NCBI GenBank assembly: GCA_903876615.1
Contig: CAIRAS010000111.1
Location: forward strand, 1-16,011
Source: an uncultured Holophagaceae bacterium
GTDB lineage: Bacteria > Acidobacteriota > Holophagae > Holophagales > Holophagaceae
Direction: 5' to 3'
DNA length: 16,011 nt
Below the pieces are notes generated by a model. The model ran no database searches. It saw only the letters and a list, made by a program, of their open reading frames with translations, and was not told the DNA's origin. Every line of letters begins with the position of its first letter. Position 1 is the stretch's first letter. Shown piece by piece: positions 6,758-13,338 of the stretch. The position numbers were made by a program, and so were the translations under genes.

Positions 6758-8236
6758 TTGGCCAACTGGGACCTCGCCATCGCGCTTGACCGCACCCGGC
6801 CCGAGCCCCTGTATCTGCAGCTGGTGAAGGCCCTGGAGGAGGGCATCCGCAGCGGGCGCTTCCAGCCCGGCGATGCCCTCCCCGGGACCCGCGCGATGGT
6901 GGAGCTCCTGGGCGTCAACCGCAACACCGCCCTGACCGCCTACAAGGAACTGGAAGCCGAAGGCTGGATCGAAGTGGCCCCGGACCGGGGCACCTTCGTT
7001 TCCCGGAAGCGCCCCTTCGTCCTCAATGCCCCCGTCGGCATCTCCGCCCAGGACTCGGCCTCGTGGAAGCGGCCCACGCCTCCCAGCGAGCCCTTCTTCC
7101 AGCCCGGCGCCCCGGCCCTGTCGTCCTTCCAGCTCATCCCGGATGCCACTGACCTGCGGCTCGCGCCGACCGAGGCCATCCACCGGGCCTATGGCCGGAT
7201 CCTGAAGCTCCATCCGGAGCGCCTGCTGCAGCCCGGCTGGGATCCTCGGGGCCTCCTGGATCTCCGCAACTCGCTCAGCAAGATGCTCCGGGATATGCGC
7301 GGGCTGTCGGTCGAGGCCGGCAACCTGCTCCTCACCCGGGGCCTGATGAGCACGCTCAACCTGGTCTCCCGCGTGCTCTTCGCGCCGGGGGACGCCGTGG
7401 CCGTCGAGGATCCCGGCTGGTTCCGGGTGGCCGAGGCCTTCCGGTCCGCCGGGGCCCGGCTCTTTCCGGTCCCCGTGGATGCCTACGGCCTGGACGTGGA
7501 GGCCTTCGAGGCCCTGCTCATCCAGGAGCCCATCCGCCTCCTCTACGTCACCGCCAGTCCGCAGCACCCGACCCAGGTGGTGCTGGACCCCGCCCGGCGC
7601 AAGCGGCTGCTCGAGCTGTCCCGGGTCCATGGGTTCCGCATCCTGGAGGGCGATCCCATCCTGGGCTTCCACCGGGAGAAGAACCCCAGCCTGCCGCTGG
7701 CCAGCGAGGATCCCCACGGCCGGGTGCTCTACTTCGGCAGCTTCGAGCAGATCCTCGCCCCGGGGCTGCAGGTGGGCTTCCTGGCCGGCGAGTCGAGCCT
7801 CATCAAGGCCCTGGCCCAGCAGCGGCAGCTCGTGGACTGGCCCGGCAACCTGGTGCAGGAAGCCACCATCGAGGAGACCCTGCGGGACGGCGAGATCGTG
7901 CGGCACCTCCGGCGCATCCGCAAGCTCACGGACGAGCGTCGGGACACCATGGTGGACCGTCTGCTGCTGCACCTCCATCCCGCCCTCACGGTGAAGAACC
8001 CCCGGGAAGGTCTCTCCCTCTGGGTCCGCGTGGCCGACGAGGTGCCTCTCGAGGCCTGGACCCAGCGCTGCCTCGCCCGCGGCGTGGTCTTCTATCCCGG
8101 CTCCCTCTATGACTTCCACCGCAAGCAGCGGCCCCACATCTGCCTGGGCTTCGCCGCCCACACGGTCGAGGAGCAGAACGAGGCCTGCACGCGCATGGCC
8201 CTCGCACTGAAGGACACCGGCAGCCGCCACCTCTGA
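6758..8236 (+). CDS. MocR-type (GntR/aminotransferase-fold) regulator without the PLP lysine
   Basis: A 492-residue protein. An N-terminal GntR winged helix (about 15-82, with PLYLQLVKALEEGI, LPGTR and DRGTFV) is joined by a linker to a fold-type I aminotransferase domain (about 150-485, with VEDPGW, VTASPQHPTQ and a GD at 298-299). That order defines MocR/PdxR/GabR-type transcription factors. Where the family has GTFSK, with the lysine that forms the Schiff base with PLP, this protein reads GSFEQ (Q331 in place of Lys). The effector domain should therefore not bind PLP covalently. The gene starts with TTG at 6758, preceded by GGAG at 7 nt, since no better ATG fits the winged helix. No pyridoxal synthesis or GABA genes are near, so its target is unknown; the flanking TIGR03118 or cytochrome c genes are possible. 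Confidence 0.93.
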   Translation: MANWDLAIALDRTRPEPLYLQLVKALEEGIRSGRFQPGDALPGTRAMVELLGVNRNTALTAYKELEAEGWIEVAPDRGTFVSRKRPFVLNAPVGISAQDSASWKRPTPPSEPFFQPGAPALSSFQLIPDATDLRLAPTEAIHRAYGRILKLHPERLLQPGWDPRGLLDLRNSLSKMLRDMRGLSVEAGNLLLTRGLMSTLNLVSRVLFAPGDAVAVEDPGWFRVAEAFRSAGARLFPVPVDAYGLDVEAFEALLIQEPIRLLYVTASPQHPTQVVLDPARRKRLLELSRVHGFRILEGDPILGFHREKNPSLPLASEDPHGRVLYFGSFEQILAPGLQVGFLAGESSLIKALAQQRQLVDWPGNLVQEATIEETLRDGEIVRHLRRIRKLTDERRDTMVDRLLLHLHPALTVKNPREGLSLWVRVADEVPLEAWTQRCLARGVVFYPGSLYDFHRKQRPHICLGFAAHTVEEQNEACTRMALALKDTGSRHL

Positions 8237-8251
8237 GCCACCTGGGCGGCC

Positions 8252-8348
8252 CGAGCGGAGGGTATGCCATCTGCCAACCGGATCTATCGCCGTCGGCTCA
8301 GCAGGCGACCCTATCCCTGCGGAGTCCCGCAACCAAGCGGGCGCTCCC
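8252..8348 (+). promoter_or_regulatory. Repeated leader motif, copy C (cytochrome c gene), with hairpin
   Basis: CGGAGGG (8256-8262), 13 nt, AACCGGATCT (8276-8285), then after 18 nt GGCGACCCT (8304-8312), the same order and spacing as copy B. A hairpin follows: GGAG-T-CCCGC pairs with GCGGG-CG-CTCC (8321-8347) around an AACCAA loop. The Shine-Dalgarno sequence begins 9 nt later, so the fold could affect translation. The block begins 20 nt after the stop of the MocR-type gene. Confidence 0.65.
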
Positions 8349-9228
8349 TGAACCTGGAGGCGTGCCCATGCCACTCATCACCTGCCTGCACGATGCCGCC
8401 CGCCTTCCCCGCTGGGCCGCCCTCGGAGTGCTCGCCCTGGGGTCCGCCTGGCTGCCCCTGGCGGGACAGGCCCCGGAGGTGAAGGGCCGCTCCGTCCCCG
8501 AGCTGAAGACCTTCTTCCAGCAGCACTGCACCCGCTGCCATGGCCTGGACGGCTCCGCCCAGGGCCCCGACGGTCAGCGGCTGGGCGGCCTGGATTTCAC
8601 GAAGGTGGCCCTGGAATCGCGCACCCTGAGCGGACCAGCCACGGACCGGGAGATCCGCTCCATGAGCCGGACCATCCGGCGGGGCATCCTGTTCGGCTAC
8701 ACCATGCCCGCCTGGGGCCAGCAGCTCACGCTGGAAGACGCGACCCTGCTGGTTCGGGAGGTCCTCCTGAAGGCGGAAAGGGGCGTCACCATCGAGCCCG
8801 CCCCGTGAGCGGCCCAGGATGGCCGTCCTGAGGCCATGCCCGAGGTAGGCCAGCAGGAAGAGGACGCTGGCGGGGCCATGCACCCAGGCCCAGGCGAGGC
8901 GCCACCCCGGGACTACGGCCACCTGCAGCAGGTAGCCGGAGGCCACCATGGGGAGGATCAAGAGGCCCAGGCTCAGCCCCGTGGGGCGGCGCTCGGCGCC
9001 CGCCCGCAGCTTCGCGGCGAGGTGCCCCCGCACGGCCATGCCGAGGGCAAACAGGAGCAAGGGCGCCGCGAGCACATGGAGGTGCTGCGCCAGGCCCTGC
9101 AGCGGATGGGGCTCCGGGCCGAACTCGCCCGCCACCCGGCCGAAATACCGCAGCCACCCGGTGGCCAGGCCGCTGAGGGCCGTCAGGAGGGCGCCCAGGT
9201 GCAGGCTCCACCGCTCCAGGGCGGTCAC
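8311..9228 (-). CDS. Four-helix cytochrome b-like membrane protein (3' end uncertain)
   Basis: The first about 140 residues are a convincing integral membrane protein with helices near 9-27, 50-66, 85-104 and 114-132. Histidines H10, H49, H51, H69, H117 and H131 lie in or beside them, as in four-helix bis-heme cytochrome b proteins (DUF4405-like is my best guess). The GTG start at 9228 overlaps the stop of the FMN-binding protein gene (GTGA), so the two are translationally coupled. After residue 140 (position 8809) the frame meets no stop until 8311 and runs antisense through the whole cytochrome c gene. That tail, rich in Gly, Gln and Pro, looks like a shadow rather than protein. A one-base shift near 8810 would end it at 8786. 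I trust 8809-9228 and not the tail. It probably passes electrons between the quinone pool and the periplasmic flavoprotein. Confidence 0.65.
   Translation of the reverse strand: MTALERWSLHLGALLTALSGLATGWLRYFGRVAGEFGPEPHPLQGLAQHLHVLAAPLLLFALGMAVRGHLAAKLRAGAERRPTGLSLGLLILPMVASGYLLQVAVVPGWRLAWAWVHGPASVLFLLAYLGHGLRTAILGRSRGGLDGDAPFRLQEDLPNQQGRVFQRELLAPGGHGVAEQDAPPDGPAHGADLPVRGWSAQGARFQGHLREIQAAQPLTVGALGGAVQAMAAGAVLLEEGLQLGDGAALHLRGLSRQGQPGGPQGEHSEGGPAGKAGGIVQAGDEWHGHASRFRERPLGCGTPQG
8368..8808 (+). CDS. Monoheme c-type cytochrome, periplasmic
   Basis: A 146-residue protein with a signal peptide ending at about residue 35 (LAGQA). The mature part is a small class I cytochrome c domain: heme site CTRCH (C54, C57, H58) and probable axial Met M113 in YTMPAWG. 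One heme only. The ATG at 8368 is 7 nt from GGAGG; the in-frame GTG at 8362 is too close to it. It is a soluble periplasmic electron carrier of cbb3/SoxX-like size, with partner unknown. Its leader holds copy C of the repeated motif, suggesting joint control with the Rieske and TIGR03118-type lipoproteins. The convergent cytochrome b-like reading frame lies antisense across it. Confidence 0.92.
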   Translation: MPLITCLHDAARLPRWAALGVLALGSAWLPLAGQAPEVKGRSVPELKTFFQQHCTRCHGLDGSAQGPDGQRLGGLDFTKVALESRTLSGPATDREIRSMSRTIRRGILFGYTMPAWGQQLTLEDATLLVREVLLKAERGVTIEPAP

Positions 9229-9761
9229 TTGGCAGCCCCGTGGAGCACCTGGTGCAGCGCCAGCATCCGCCGGGCCGCGTCGGTGAGGGCGTGGGCCGTT
9301 AGGGTGCTGCCCGACAGCGGGCGGATGGCCCCCTTGAGGGAGAGCTGGGCATCCAGCGGCTTCCCGTCGAACTGGCGCACCCAGGCCTCCTTGGCGAGGT
9401 ATTCCTGGGGTTCCCGGAAGGCGAGGACCTCCACCCGCTGGATCCGGCCGGCCGCGCTGATCACCACGAGGACCGTCTCCGGCAGGGTCCGGACCCGGTG
9501 GGTGTCGAGGTAGGCCACGCCCAGCAGCTGTCCGCCCCCGCGGGCCTCGTAGGAGACCTGCCACAGCCCCGCCGGGGCGGTCCCCGCCAGCGCCTGCACC
9601 TGCTGCGCCTGCGGCTCCGTGAGCCAGTGCTCCTTCCGGGTCCACTCCGCGCCCGGGAAGGCGAGCGCGAGGGCCTGCGGGGTGGTGGGCAGCGCCGCCC
9701 CCAGCCCGGTGCCTGCGAGCAGCAGGACCGCTGCTGGCCTGAGGATGCGCTGAAGGTTCAT
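9225..9761 (-). CDS. Exported FMN-binding domain protein (covalent flavoprotein)
   Basis: A 178-residue protein with a signal peptide (about 1-23, GAA-LP) and an FMN-binding domain (about 70-172) of the NqrC/RnfG/PplA type. The motif S150-G151-S152-T153-L-T near the C-terminus corresponds to the S-G-A-T site where ApbE links FMN to the threonine, so T153 is the predicted attachment residue. GAGGTGACC before the ATG gives a good Shine-Dalgarno sequence, and the start is 7 nt from the porin stop. Its TGA overlaps the GTG start of the membrane protein gene. With apbE two genes upstream in the same operon, it is very probably flavinylated in the periplasm and relays electrons with the membrane cytochrome. 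It is not an Rnf or Nqr subunit, since none of the other subunits is present. Confidence 0.9.
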   Translation of the reverse strand: MNLQRILRPAAVLLLAGTGLGAALPTTPQALALAFPGAEWTRKEHWLTEPQAQQVQALAGTAPAGLWQVSYEARGGGQLLGVAYLDTHRVRTLPETVLVVISAAGRIQRVEVLAFREPQEYLAKEAWVRQFDGKPLDAQLSLKGAIRPLSGSTLTAHALTDAARRMLALHQVLHGAAK

Positions 9762-9768
9762 GGTCACC

Positions 9769-11031
9769 TCAGAAGTAGAAGCCGAGGGCGAGGTTCGTCT
9801 GGTTCTGGCCGGTCCGCGCCTGGTTTTCAAGGCGCTGGAAATCGCCCTTCAGGGCCACGTTGGGAATGGGCTTCCAGTTCAGTCCCACGGTGAGGACGCT
9901 CTGGTCGAAGGCCCCGGTGGGGAGCACACCCTGCACCACCTCGGCCTGGGTGTTCAGGCGCTCCCAGCGGACAAAGGGGATGAGCGCCTGCCGGCCGGAG
10001 AGCAGGTCGTAGCCAGCCTCCAGGTAGCCGCCCCACTGGCGCGTGCCGCTCGCCCGGGCGGGGTCCGCAGCGCCCAGCTGGGCGAGATAGGGAGCGCTGA
10101 GGGTGGTGCGGGTGTAGAGGCCGCGCAGCTGCAGGCCGCGGTTCCGGTATTCCGCGTGGAGGTCCCAGAGGGTCGTGGTCAGGGCCTCGCCCATACCGCT
10201 CTGGTTGCTGTTGCCCGTGTAGAAACTCAGGCCCGCGGTGGTGCCCACCAGGGGGGACCAGTCCAGGCGGCCGGTCCAGGCTAGGCTCTGGGCCTTGGCC
10301 TCCTTGCCGAACTGGCGGCCGCCCTGGATGCCTGCGGCGCTGAACTTCTCCGCGTTCATACCGTTCACCAGGTAGACCCGGTAGCTGAAGCTGCCGGGCA
10401 GGTCGCCGTGGAGGCCCACGCCGTTCTCGTGCCAGGTGGTGGGGATCAGGGTCTGCTCCACGAGGGGGCGCCGGGAGCCCAGGAAGGCCGGGGGCTCGTG
10501 CCCCTCATTGATGAACCCCACCGGCAGGAGCAGCTGCCCGGCCCGCACGTTGAAGGCCCTGGTGATCAGGAAGTCCAGGTAGGCGAACTCGACCTTGGCC
10601 TCGCCCTCGGGGGAGGCGTCGCTGTAGCCGCCGTGCTCAAACTCCACCTCGGTGTTCAGCACGATCCGGTCCGAGAACTTGTAGCCCGTGTAGAGCACCA
10701 GCCGCAGGGCATCCAGGCTCTTCTCGCCCGCGCCCCGGGTCCCGTCCTGCAGGCGCCCCTCCTTGGCCTGGTAGAGGAACTCGCCGTAGCCGCCGATGCT
10801 CAGGCCGCCCTTGCTCTCGTAGACCTTGGACGCCGCCTGGGCCATGCCGAAGGAGCCCTTCTCCGGCGCCGCGGGCTGGACCGAGCCCGTCCGCTGGGCC
10901 TCCAGCTCCCGCGTGAGGGTCTCGAGCTTGCGGTTGAACTCCTCCCGGAGCCGGGTGATCTCCGGGCTCTCCTGGGCCGCCAGGGACAGGCCCAGGAGGG
11001 CCGCGAGGAAAGGGCTGGCGAGGCGGGTCAT
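9769..11031 (-). CDS. Outer-membrane porin, phosphate-selective porin O/P-like
   Basis: A 420-residue protein with a signal peptide of about 1-19 (LSLAAQ). A charged coiled-coil segment (about 20-48) follows, then a beta-barrel from about residue 72 (GGLSIGGYGEFLY) to the terminal Phe (LALGFYF). Motifs such as RAGQLLLPVGFINE and TWHENGVGLHG match the OprO/OprP-type porin family. The coiled coil may form a periplasmic stalk, as in trimeric barrels that bind peptidoglycan. The ATG follows AGGAG, and its ATGA overlaps the apbE stop. Its place between apbE and the flavoprotein suggests it serves the same redox module, perhaps admitting an electron acceptor. The substrate cannot be told from the sequence. 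Confidence 0.88.
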   Translation of the reverse strand: MTRLASPFLAALLGLSLAAQESPEITRLREEFNRKLETLTRELEAQRTGSVQPAAPEKGSFGMAQAASKVYESKGGLSIGGYGEFLYQAKEGRLQDGTRGAGEKSLDALRLVLYTGYKFSDRIVLNTEVEFEHGGYSDASPEGEAKVEFAYLDFLITRAFNVRAGQLLLPVGFINEGHEPPAFLGSRRPLVEQTLIPTTWHENGVGLHGDLPGSFSYRVYLVNGMNAEKFSAAGIQGGRQFGKEAKAQSLAWTGRLDWSPLVGTTAGLSFYTGNSNQSGMGEALTTTLWDLHAEYRNRGLQLRGLYTRTTLSAPYLAQLGAADPARASGTRQWGGYLEAGYDLLSGRQALIPFVRWERLNTQAEVVQGVLPTGAFDQSVLTVGLNWKPIPNVALKGDFQRLENQARTGQNQTNLALGFYF

Positions 11032-11969
11032 CGGGACTCCTGGGGCGGCAGCATGGGGTGGAGGGCGCGGAAGGCTGGGGTCATCCGGAGCCTCCCGTCG
11101 CGGAGAAGGAAGACTGCTGCGAGGCCCTGCCGGCGGGCCCAGACGAGCCCGGCCTCAGGGCCCATGACGTAGAGGGCCGTGGACAGCACGTCGGCCGTGA
11201 GGCCATCCGCGGCCACCACGGCGGTGCTGCCCCAGGCGGGACAGGGCTCGCCCGTTGCCGGGTCGAGAATGTGGCGCCCACGCTCGGCGGTGCCGCTGCT
11301 GGACAGCGAGGCGTTCTGCAGCCGGAAGCTCAGGCTGGGGCGCTGGCGGTGGTTCGGGTCCGCCACGCTCACCACCACGGCAGGCCCCCAGACCAGCAGC
11401 TGGCCGCCGAAATCAAGGCGCCCGGCCGGAGCCTTGGCCACGGCGCGCATGCGGTCCAGCGCGTAGCCCTTGAGGAAGCCGCCCTCCTCCAGCGCCGCAG
11501 CCGGGTGGGTCAGGCGCGCTTGGCCCCGGGCCTCATCCAGCTCCAGCAGGGGCGCACCGGAGGCCGCCCGGGCCTGCGCCAGCTGCTCGGGCGAGGGGGT
11601 CCGGCCCCCCACCCGCGTGCCCCAGGCCTGGATCAGGGCCCCGAGCACCGGGTCGAAGGCACCCCCGGTGCGGACCTGCCAGGCCTTGACCACCCCCAGC
11701 AGCTGCAGCCACTCCGGCGCCAGGGCCACTGGGGCGCCCCCGGCGGCGTTGAAGCGGCTCCACTCCGAGCGGGCGTCCCAGGTCGAGCAGGCGGCTTCCA
11801 GGCGCGCGACCTCCCGCAGGGCGGCTTCTTCCGCGGCGCGGGGAGTGGGGCCACCCAGCTGCAGGCGCAGCTCCGTGCCCATGGCCAGGACGAGCCGGTC
11901 GGGGACCTCACCTGCGGCAAGGAACGGAGTGACCAGGCAGAGCAGGGAAACCAGGAATCGGATCAACAT
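11028..11969 (-). CDS. apbE: FAD:protein FMN transferase
   Basis: A 313-residue ApbE family enzyme, which moves FMN from FAD to a Thr/Ser in FMN-binding domains. Family features: MGT (30-32), E69-x-S71-x2-N74, GAFDP (103-107), K167-G168 in GGFLKGYALD, SSSG (223-226) with HILDPATGEP, and the metal-site segment TADVLSTALYVMG (D260, T264). A hydrophobic N-terminus (about 1-19, FLAAG) directs it to the periplasm. The start is uncertain: ATG at 11969 gives a clean signal peptide but no good Shine-Dalgarno sequence; a TTG at 12005 would add 12 residues. It is the first gene of a four-gene operon whose third gene supplies the obvious substrate. The start codon abuts one of two TGAGA/TCTCA palindromes, so repression there would block the whole operon. 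Confidence 0.93.
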   Translation of the reverse strand: MLIRFLVSLLCLVTPFLAAGEVPDRLVLAMGTELRLQLGGPTPRAAEEAALREVARLEAACSTWDARSEWSRFNAAGGAPVALAPEWLQLLGVVKAWQVRTGGAFDPVLGALIQAWGTRVGGRTPSPEQLAQARAASGAPLLELDEARGQARLTHPAAALEEGGFLKGYALDRMRAVAKAPAGRLDFGGQLLVWGPAVVVSVADPNHRQRPSLSFRLQNASLSSSGTAERGRHILDPATGEPCPAWGSTAVVAADGLTADVLSTALYVMGPEAGLVWARRQGLAAVFLLRDGRLRMTPAFRALHPMLPPQESR

Positions 11970-11984
11970 GAGAATAAGTCTCAA
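11968..11984. promoter_or_regulatory. Fur-like inverted repeat at the apbE start
   Basis: TGAGAAT-A-AGTCTCA (11969-11983) is a 7-1-7 inverted repeat with one mismatch per half-site pair. It is one base from the Fur-like consensus TGAGAATnATTCTCA. It overlaps the first base of the proposed apbE start codon, where a bound repressor would block transcription or initiation. Regulator identity is inference. Confidence 0.45.
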
Positions 11985-12013
11985 TTTGGTCCGTCCGGAA
12001 ATCAACCCTAGTT

Positions 12014-12030
12014 TTGAGACATTGTCTCAA
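12014..12030. promoter_or_regulatory. Perfect 17-bp palindrome upstream of apbE
   Basis: TTGAGACATTGTCTCAA is a perfect palindrome (8-1-8) centred 46 bp from the similar site at 11968-11984; both have TGAGA and TCTCA half-sites at the same spacing. It lies in an AT-rich island between the bacteriohemerythrin stop and apbE. A one-base loop and no T-tract argue against a terminator, so I read it as a dimeric-regulator operator, possibly of the Fur family. Confidence 0.55.
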
Positions 12031-12042
12031 TATTGATTTGGA

Positions 12043-12468
12043 TCACAAGGCGGGTTTCTCTCGGGCGAACTGGACGTAGCCCATGTCCGCCTCGTTGATG
12101 TGGTGGGCCAGCCAGTCCGCGGCGAAGTTCGCCATGTGCGCAGCGAAGTCGGCCATGTGCAGGGGGATGGTCAGGTCCTCGTCCACCTTCTGCTGGAGGA
12201 GCTCCACCTTGGCGACCAACTCTGCGTGGTCCTGCTGATGGAAGGCCAGCAAGGGATAGCCGATCTCCCGCATGAAGGCCTCCTCCGTGTCGAAGTGCTC
12301 CTTCGTGTACCGGGCGAGGAAGACCAGGCTCTCCCGGGCCTCGTCCTCCTGAGTGCCCGCCTTGAAGGCATCCTCCATGCGGTTGATGGCCTCGAAGAGG
12401 CGCTGGTGCTGGGCATCGATCAGCTCGATACCGGTCGCGTATTCGTCTTTCCATTGGGCCAAAGGCAT
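12043..12468 (-). CDS. Bacteriohemerythrin
   Basis: A 141-residue single-domain hemerythrin with the full di-iron ligand set: H21, H58, E62, H77, H81, H123 and D128 (the last two in HINEAD). Length and motifs match soluble bacterial O2-binding hemerythrins, which store or deliver O2 or sense O2/NO in the cytoplasm. The ATG at 12468 is 5 nt from GGAGG; the in-frame GTG at 12474 overlaps that Shine-Dalgarno sequence. It lies 73 nt upstream of apbE on the same strand, separated by two palindromes, so it could be a separate unit or the head of the operon. It is divergent from the metallo-hydrolase gene across 130 nt. Confidence 0.95.
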   Translation of the reverse strand: MPLAQWKDEYATGIELIDAQHQRLFEAINRMEDAFKAGTQEDEARESLVFLARYTKEHFDTEEAFMREIGYPLLAFHQQDHAELVAKVELLQQKVDEDLTIPLHMADFAAHMANFAADWLAHHINEADMGYVQFAREKPAL

Positions 12469-12598
12469 GCGCACCTCCAGGGGGCCGACCGGTTCTTTTC
12501 GGAGCCCTGTCGAAAAAATTGACGATCAGCCGCCTGGCCCCGCACCTGCTCCAGCCCAGACGTCGCCCAAACGGGTCATCCTGGGGCAGGAGGGGACC

Positions 12599-13252
12599 AT
12601 GCGCTTCATCCTCGAGCAGCTGAGACTGGGCGGTGACCGCAACTTCGGCTACCTGGTGGGCGACCGCGCGGCTGGTGAGGGCCTGCTGGTGGATCCGTCC
12701 TACGATCCCGCTGCGGCCGTCGCCCGCGCCGCGGCTCAGGGCCTGCGGATCACCGCGATTCTGAATACCCACGGGCACCAGGACCACGCCAACGGCAACG
12801 CCGAGGCCAAGGCCCTCACCGGGGCGCCGGTGCTCGGAGGACCCGGCCACCCGGGCCCCCTGGACCGCACCCTGGCGGACGGCGACCGCCTACCCTTCGG
12901 GGCCTACCACCTGAAGGTCTGGCGAGTGCCCGGCCACTGCCCGGACCACCTCGCCTTCCTGGTGGAGGAGGAAGGCGCCGCCCTCACGGGGGACCTGCTC
13001 TTCGTGGGCAAGGTCGGCGGCACCGGCAGCGACGCCGATGCCCGCACGGAGTGGGATAGCCTCCAGCGCCTGCTGCGGGAGTGGCCCCCGGAGACCACCG
13101 TCTGGCCCGGTCATGACTACGGCGCCCGGGCCAGCTCCACCATGGCCCTGGAGCGGCGCGGCAACCCCTTCCTCCTGTGTCCGGAGGTCGAGGCCTTCCT
13201 CCAGCTCAAGGCCGACTGGCCCGCCTTCAAGGCCCGGCACGGCCTCCGCTGA
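12599..13252 (+). CDS. Metallo-beta-lactamase-fold hydrolase, glyoxalase II-like
   Basis: A 217-residue cytoplasmic protein. The metal site is complete: THGHQDH (H58, H60, D62, H63), H113 in VPGHCPDH, D132 in LTGDLLF and H172 in WPGHDYG. The segment LFVGKVGGTGSD is typical of the glyoxalase II branch, which includes hydroxyacylglutathione hydrolases and persulfide dioxygenases. Two metals are likely bound. Which thioester or persulfide it uses is not clear; the length is shorter than classical GloB (about 250), lacking part of the glutathione-binding C-terminal domain. The ATG at 12599 follows AGGAGG; a longer in-frame extension overlaps the divergent hemerythrin gene and is not credible. Confidence 0.9.
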   Translation: MRFILEQLRLGGDRNFGYLVGDRAAGEGLLVDPSYDPAAAVARAAAQGLRITAILNTHGHQDHANGNAEAKALTGAPVLGGPGHPGPLDRTLADGDRLPFGAYHLKVWRVPGHCPDHLAFLVEEEGAALTGDLLFVGKVGGTGSDADARTEWDSLQRLLREWPPETTVWPGHDYGARASSTMALERRGNPFLLCPEVEAFLQLKADWPAFKARHGLR

Positions 13253-13253
13253 A

Positions 13254-13267
13254 GTGACCGAGGTCAC
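13254..13267. promoter_or_regulatory. CRP/FNR-type palindrome upstream of pepD
   Basis: GTGACC-GA-GGTCAC is a perfect palindrome that contains GTGA-N6-TCAC, the core of CRP-type sites. It starts 2 nt after the stop of the hydrolase gene and 72 nt before the pepD start, a suitable place for an activator or repressor. Chance occurrence in GC-rich DNA is possible. Confidence 0.35.
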
Positions 13268-13338
13268 GCCTCGCCGCCAGGGACCCCCGTACCCTGGAGG
13301 GTCCGCCGGGCCTGTGTCCCGGCGCGCATGGAGGTCCC

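Noticed and set aside
6035..8374. 779-codon antisense reading frame (minus)
   Set aside because: A codon-aligned shadow of the TIGR03118-type and MocR-type genes. Its composition (Gly, Gln, Glu, His rich) is typical of GC-rich antisense frames, with no domain.
12475..12598. Possible fourth copy of the leader motif before bacteriohemerythrin (AACCGGTC on the minus strand)
   Set aside because: Only AACCGG matches, the upstream GGG is at 10 nt rather than 13, and CGGAGGG is absent.
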